Origin: Chryseobacterium taklimakanense
Lineage (GTDB): Bacteria > Bacteroidota > Bacteroidia > Flavobacteriales > Weeksellaceae
DNA length: 64,000 nt
Direction of reading: 5' to 3'
Assembly: GCF_900187185.1 (NCBI RefSeq)
Contig: NZ_LT906465.1
Span: forward strand, 1,302,001-1,366,000
Both the position numbers and the translations under genes were made by a program. This document shows, in pieces, positions 61,619 to 64,000 of this stretch (the first letter of the stretch is position 1; each line of letters begins with the position of its first letter). Below the pieces are notes generated by a model, which made no database searches, was not told the origin of the DNA, and was given only the letters and a program-made list of their open reading frames with translations.

Positions 61619-62650
61619 ATGAAAAAAAGAATTATTCTTGGTTTACCGACAGACAACAGTATAAACTCCGCAATACAGTCGAACTTAGAAAACCTTGATT
61701 TCGAGGTAATTAACGTAAGTTTTGACATTACAAATTTTAAATACAAAAATTTCGGCCAAAGAATTCACAATTTTTTCAGGAAAACATTTTTGAAAGACAA
61801 AAATTTCAAAAAAAGACTTAAATACAATAATCACAGGCAAGAACTGGAAAATCAGCTAAACCATTTACATCCTAAGGCGGATTATGCACTCCTGATCAGA
61901 CCGGACATTTATCCCACAGAGTTCCTGGAAAAAATCAAACAAAAAGTGGGTAAAATGTATGGTTATCATTGGGACGGGCTGGCGCTTTATCCGCTTACCA
62001 GAGATGTAATTCCTTATTTTGACAGCTTTTATGTCTTTGATCCGAAAGATTATCCGCATCCGGAATTCCCTAATGTAAAACCGACAACAAATTTCTACAT
62101 TGATCATGTAAAGACAAAGGAAAACCCCGAAAACGATATCTACTACATCGGATTCATGATGAAGAAGCGGATGCCGTCGATTTTGCGTTTGCTTGAAAAA
62201 ATTGAGCCGCTGAATCTAAAGCTCGACGTCAACCTGTTGACGAAGGATTTAGCAAGCACTTCGGGATTAAATAAAAACATAAATTTCTTTACTGAACCGA
62301 TGACTTATCAGCAAAACCTGGAAAGCATGATGAACTCAAAAGTCATTCTGGATTTTCTTGACAGTTCACATGGCGGACTTTCACTAAGGACTTTTGAGGC
62401 TGTCGGTTTTGGTAAAAAACTCGTAACCAACAATCCTTCCGTTAAATATTACGATTTCTACAATCCTGCAAATATTTTTGTCTGGGATGGTGAAAATCCT
62501 TACGGCATCGAAGAATTCCTCCAAAAACCATACGAAAAACTGCCTGAACAGATTGTTAAGAAGTATGGCTTTACGAACTGGATTAATTATATTCTCGAGA
62601 TTGGACCTCATCAAAGAATCGAATTCCCTGCCGAGCTGATCAATTCTTAA
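61619..62650 (+). CDS. CgeB-like glycosyltransferase family protein
   Basis: 343 residues from ATG 61619, 8 nt after rocD; a longer frame from 61580 runs over the rocD end. Soluble, Lys/Asn-rich, with no signal peptide. DYALLIRPDIYP and MYGYHWDGLA suggest a donor-binding half, and SHGGLSLRTFEAVGFGKKLVTNN a C-terminal GT-B-type half in which a Glu in TFEA corresponds to the usual catalytic-site glutamate. I place it with the CgeB-like/glycosyl transferase family 1 group without strong proof. Its 3' end overlaps the convergent GT4 gene by 11 nt. Confidence 0.7.
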   Translation: MKKRIILGLPTDNSINSAIQSNLENLDFEVINVSFDITNFKYKNFGQRIHNFFRKTFLKDKNFKKRLKYNNHRQELENQLNHLHPKADYALLIRPDIYPTEFLEKIKQKVGKMYGYHWDGLALYPLTRDVIPYFDSFYVFDPKDYPHPEFPNVKPTTNFYIDHVKTKENPENDIYYIGFMMKKRMPSILRLLEKIEPLNLKLDVNLLTKDLASTSGLNKNINFFTEPMTYQQNLESMMNSKVILDFLDSSHGGLSLRTFEAVGFGKKLVTNNPSVKYYDFYNPANIFVWDGENPYGIEEFLQKPYEKLPEQIVKKYGFTNWINYILEIGPHQRIEFPAELINS

Positions 62651-63800
62651 AAAGGATTTTTGTCCAAGTGTGAAAATTGTCATTTGCTGCCATATTCTCC
62701 AGCCTCTGGAAAGCATTTTCTGCTAAATCGTTTCGAAGATTTTCATTAAGAATTACTTTTTCAATATTGGCAGCGAGTTTCTCTGCATCATTTTTTGGTG
62801 ACACAAGACCGGTTTTACCATGAATCACCATATCTTTTGCGCCACCATCGCTGTCGGTGATCACCATTACATTTTTCTGGACGATTGCCTCGGCAACGCC
62901 CATCGGGAAACCTTCACAATTTGAAACGTTAAGGGATACTGCACTTCTTGCAAGTATCTCGTCCACGTTCGACACAAAACCCGGAAAATCAACATTATTG
63001 ATATTTTGTTCTTTGCAGAAGTTTTCCATTTTTTGTCTTAAACTTCCGTCGCCCAGAATAACGAGTTTCCAGTCAGGAAATTTATTGGCTATCAAAGCCC
63101 AGGCTTTCACCGCCAGGAAGGCATTTTTATGTTTGTTCTCAAGCCTTGAGACCAATGTAATGAGTTTTTCTTTTGCAGAAACAGTACCGTTTAAAATGAT
63201 TGGATTACGAACGACTTTTAATTTTTTTGCAATATTTTCATCATTTTTAAAAATAAATTTCATTTCGTCTGCCGAACCGTGACTTACGCAAAATACTCCT
63301 TCTTCAGAATTTTGAATGAATTTTTTAATCTTTTTTTTCTTGAAAGGGTAAGTGATTTTTGCGAAAAGAACTTTTTCTAAATTTGGTTTGTTCGCCTCAG
63401 AATATTTCCTGAGGTATGCGTAAGGCGAACCGTGATACTGTGGGTATGCTTTGCAGCCAGCAGCTTTTGCGCCTCTCAGAACCTCCAGTGCTATGGTCAT
63501 ATTATCGGCCTGAAAAATAAGATGCTTAATATCCTTTTGCTTAAGATAAGCTATCAGCTCATCAGCAAAAAATTTCTTACCCGTATTATTTTTATCGAAG
63601 ATTTTTAATTCAGAATTTTCAGGATAATTCATTGATGGTTTCCCAATTCCTGATTTCAGCGAAAGCAGATAAAGGTTTTGAATTCCGTTCACCAGAAATT
63701 GCGACATAAGATTTGCCGTAACACGTTCTACTCCGCCAGCTGCCGAGTAATCTATCACGAAAAAACCGATGTTTACATTCTTATGCCGGCTTAAATCCAT
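62640..63800 (-). CDS. Family 4 glycosyltransferase
   Basis: 386 residues, GT-B fold. N-terminal VNIGFFVIDYSAAGGVERVTANLM (acceptor side, glycine-rich loop), middle ITLVSRLENKHKNAFLAVKAW and WKLVILGDGSLRQKME, then the C-terminal donor site SNCEGFPMGVAEAIVQKNVMVITDSDGG with the E-x7-E pattern. Retaining transferase acting on a surface polysaccharide or lipid precursor; the sugar is unknown. Divergent from the next glycosyltransferase. Confidence 0.88.
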   Translation of the reverse strand: MDLSRHKNVNIGFFVIDYSAAGGVERVTANLMSQFLVNGIQNLYLLSLKSGIGKPSMNYPENSELKIFDKNNTGKKFFADELIAYLKQKDIKHLIFQADNMTIALEVLRGAKAAGCKAYPQYHGSPYAYLRKYSEANKPNLEKVLFAKITYPFKKKKIKKFIQNSEEGVFCVSHGSADEMKFIFKNDENIAKKLKVVRNPIILNGTVSAKEKLITLVSRLENKHKNAFLAVKAWALIANKFPDWKLVILGDGSLRQKMENFCKEQNINNVDFPGFVSNVDEILARSAVSLNVSNCEGFPMGVAEAIVQKNVMVITDSDGGAKDMVIHGKTGLVSPKNDAEKLAANIEKVILNENLRNDLAENAFQRLENMAANDNFHTWTKILFKN

Positions 63801-63819
63801 TTAAAATTTTAAATTGAAT

Positions 63820-63837
63820 CAAAAATAAATATTTTTG
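63820..63837. promoter_or_regulatory. Back-to-back -7 boxes between divergent glycosyltransferases
   Basis: CAAAAATAAATATTTTTG is symmetric: TATTTTTG is read on the plus strand (63830-63837) and on the minus strand (63827-63820). Each box suits one of the flanking genes (ATG 63852 plus, ATG 63800 minus), giving very short leaders. -33 elements are weak. Confidence 0.5.
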
Positions 63838-63851
63838 CCTAAACTTACCTC

Positions 63852-64000
63852 ATGACTGCATCGCTGATTATCGCAACTTACAACTGGCCCCGTGCTTTAA
63901 AGCTGGTTTTGGAAAGTGCCTTAAAGCAAACTGTTCTGCCGGATGAAATACTGATTGCAGATGACGGATCAACCTCAGAAACTAAAAATTTAGTTGAGGA
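63852..64000 (+). CDS. Family 2 glycosyltransferase, N-terminus (runs off the window)
   Basis: Only the first 49 residues are present: MTASLIIATYNWPRALKLVL, then SALKQTVLPDEILIADDGST with the GT-A nucleotide-binding aspartates (ADDGS). This is a clear GT2 start; function and length cannot be judged. It is the third glycosyltransferase gene in a row, so a larger polysaccharide locus probably continues beyond the window. Confidence 0.85.
   Translation, partial: MTASLIIATYNWPRALKLVLESALKQTVLPDEILIADDGSTSETKNLVE

Overview
ORGANISM. The window reads as one contiguous piece of a Bacteroidetes chromosome, class Flavobacteriia, most likely a Chryseobacterium-like member of Weeksellaceae. Signs are the flavobacterial promoter core (TTTG, 17-23 nt, TAnnTTTG) ahead of many genes, two secreted proteases with type IX secretion (T9SS) C-terminal sorting domains, a bacillithiol deacetylase, the Bacteroidetes-specific families DUF6048, DUF6452, DUF2480 and PUR/DUF3276, a long-form NusB, and an exbB-exbD-exbD-tonB operon. 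I see no transposase, integrase, phage gene, plasmid gene or CRISPR array. Genes are tightly packed and most are housekeeping or envelope genes. LAYOUT. 1-2.1 kb: 3' end of ruvB, an intergenic repeat element, an MBL-fold hydrolase and coaE. 2.1-5.0 kb: a secreted M12B-like metalloprotease. 5.4-10.8 kb, minus strand: small membrane protein, rlmD, a large zinc metalloprotease, DUF6452 lipoprotein, DUF6048 barrel-like protein. 10.9-16.8 kb: a thioredoxin-fold lipoprotein without CXXC, then succinate dehydrogenase sdhC-sdhA-(extra secreted protein)-sdhB. 17-21.9 kb: a 1477-residue subtilisin-like T9SS protease preceded by a small lipoprotein that resembles the protease's own N-terminal propeptide. 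22.3-28.5 kb: comEC, lpxB, DUF2480, DUF937, and nusB-DUF1573-yajC. 28.6-31 kb: ABC exporter, PUR protein, a second repeat element and tRNA-His. 31-37.7 kb, minus strand: exbB-exbD-exbD-tonB, small membrane protein, PstS-like lipoprotein, TPR protein, bshB1. 37.9-46 kb: leuS, a glycosyltransferase, O-methyltransferase/NlpC-P60/waaA, OmpA-like lipoprotein, tilS. 46-52 kb: dsbD-like gene, two paralogous lipoproteins, alpha/beta hydrolase, a barrel-like protein, nrnA. 52-57 kb: third repeat element, rpmH (short, easily missed), ftsE, trmN6/histidine kinase/ribE, pdxA. 57.4-61.6 kb: DUF177-rpmF-accB-accC and rocD. 61.6-64 kb: three glycosyltransferases at the edge of a surface-polysaccharide locus. 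HOW IT WORKS TOGETHER. Envelope work dominates: LPS core (lpxB, waaA), energised outer-membrane uptake (TonB/ExbBD), protein export (YajC, T9SS cargo), periplasmic redox (DsbD) and many lipoproteins. Central metabolism is represented by Sdh, biotin carboxylase, riboflavin synthase, PdxA and ornithine aminotransferase. BEST LEADS. (1) A free-standing propeptide-like lipoprotein encoded just upstream of the subtilisin, which looks like a membrane-tethered cognate inhibitor or chaperone. (2) A dispersed GC-rich intergenic element with conserved ends and variable hairpins, three copies here. (3) A secreted DUF2846-like protein inserted between sdhA and sdhB. (4) An 18-bp perfect palindrome upstream of exbB. 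All assignments come from reading the sequence; no database search was run.
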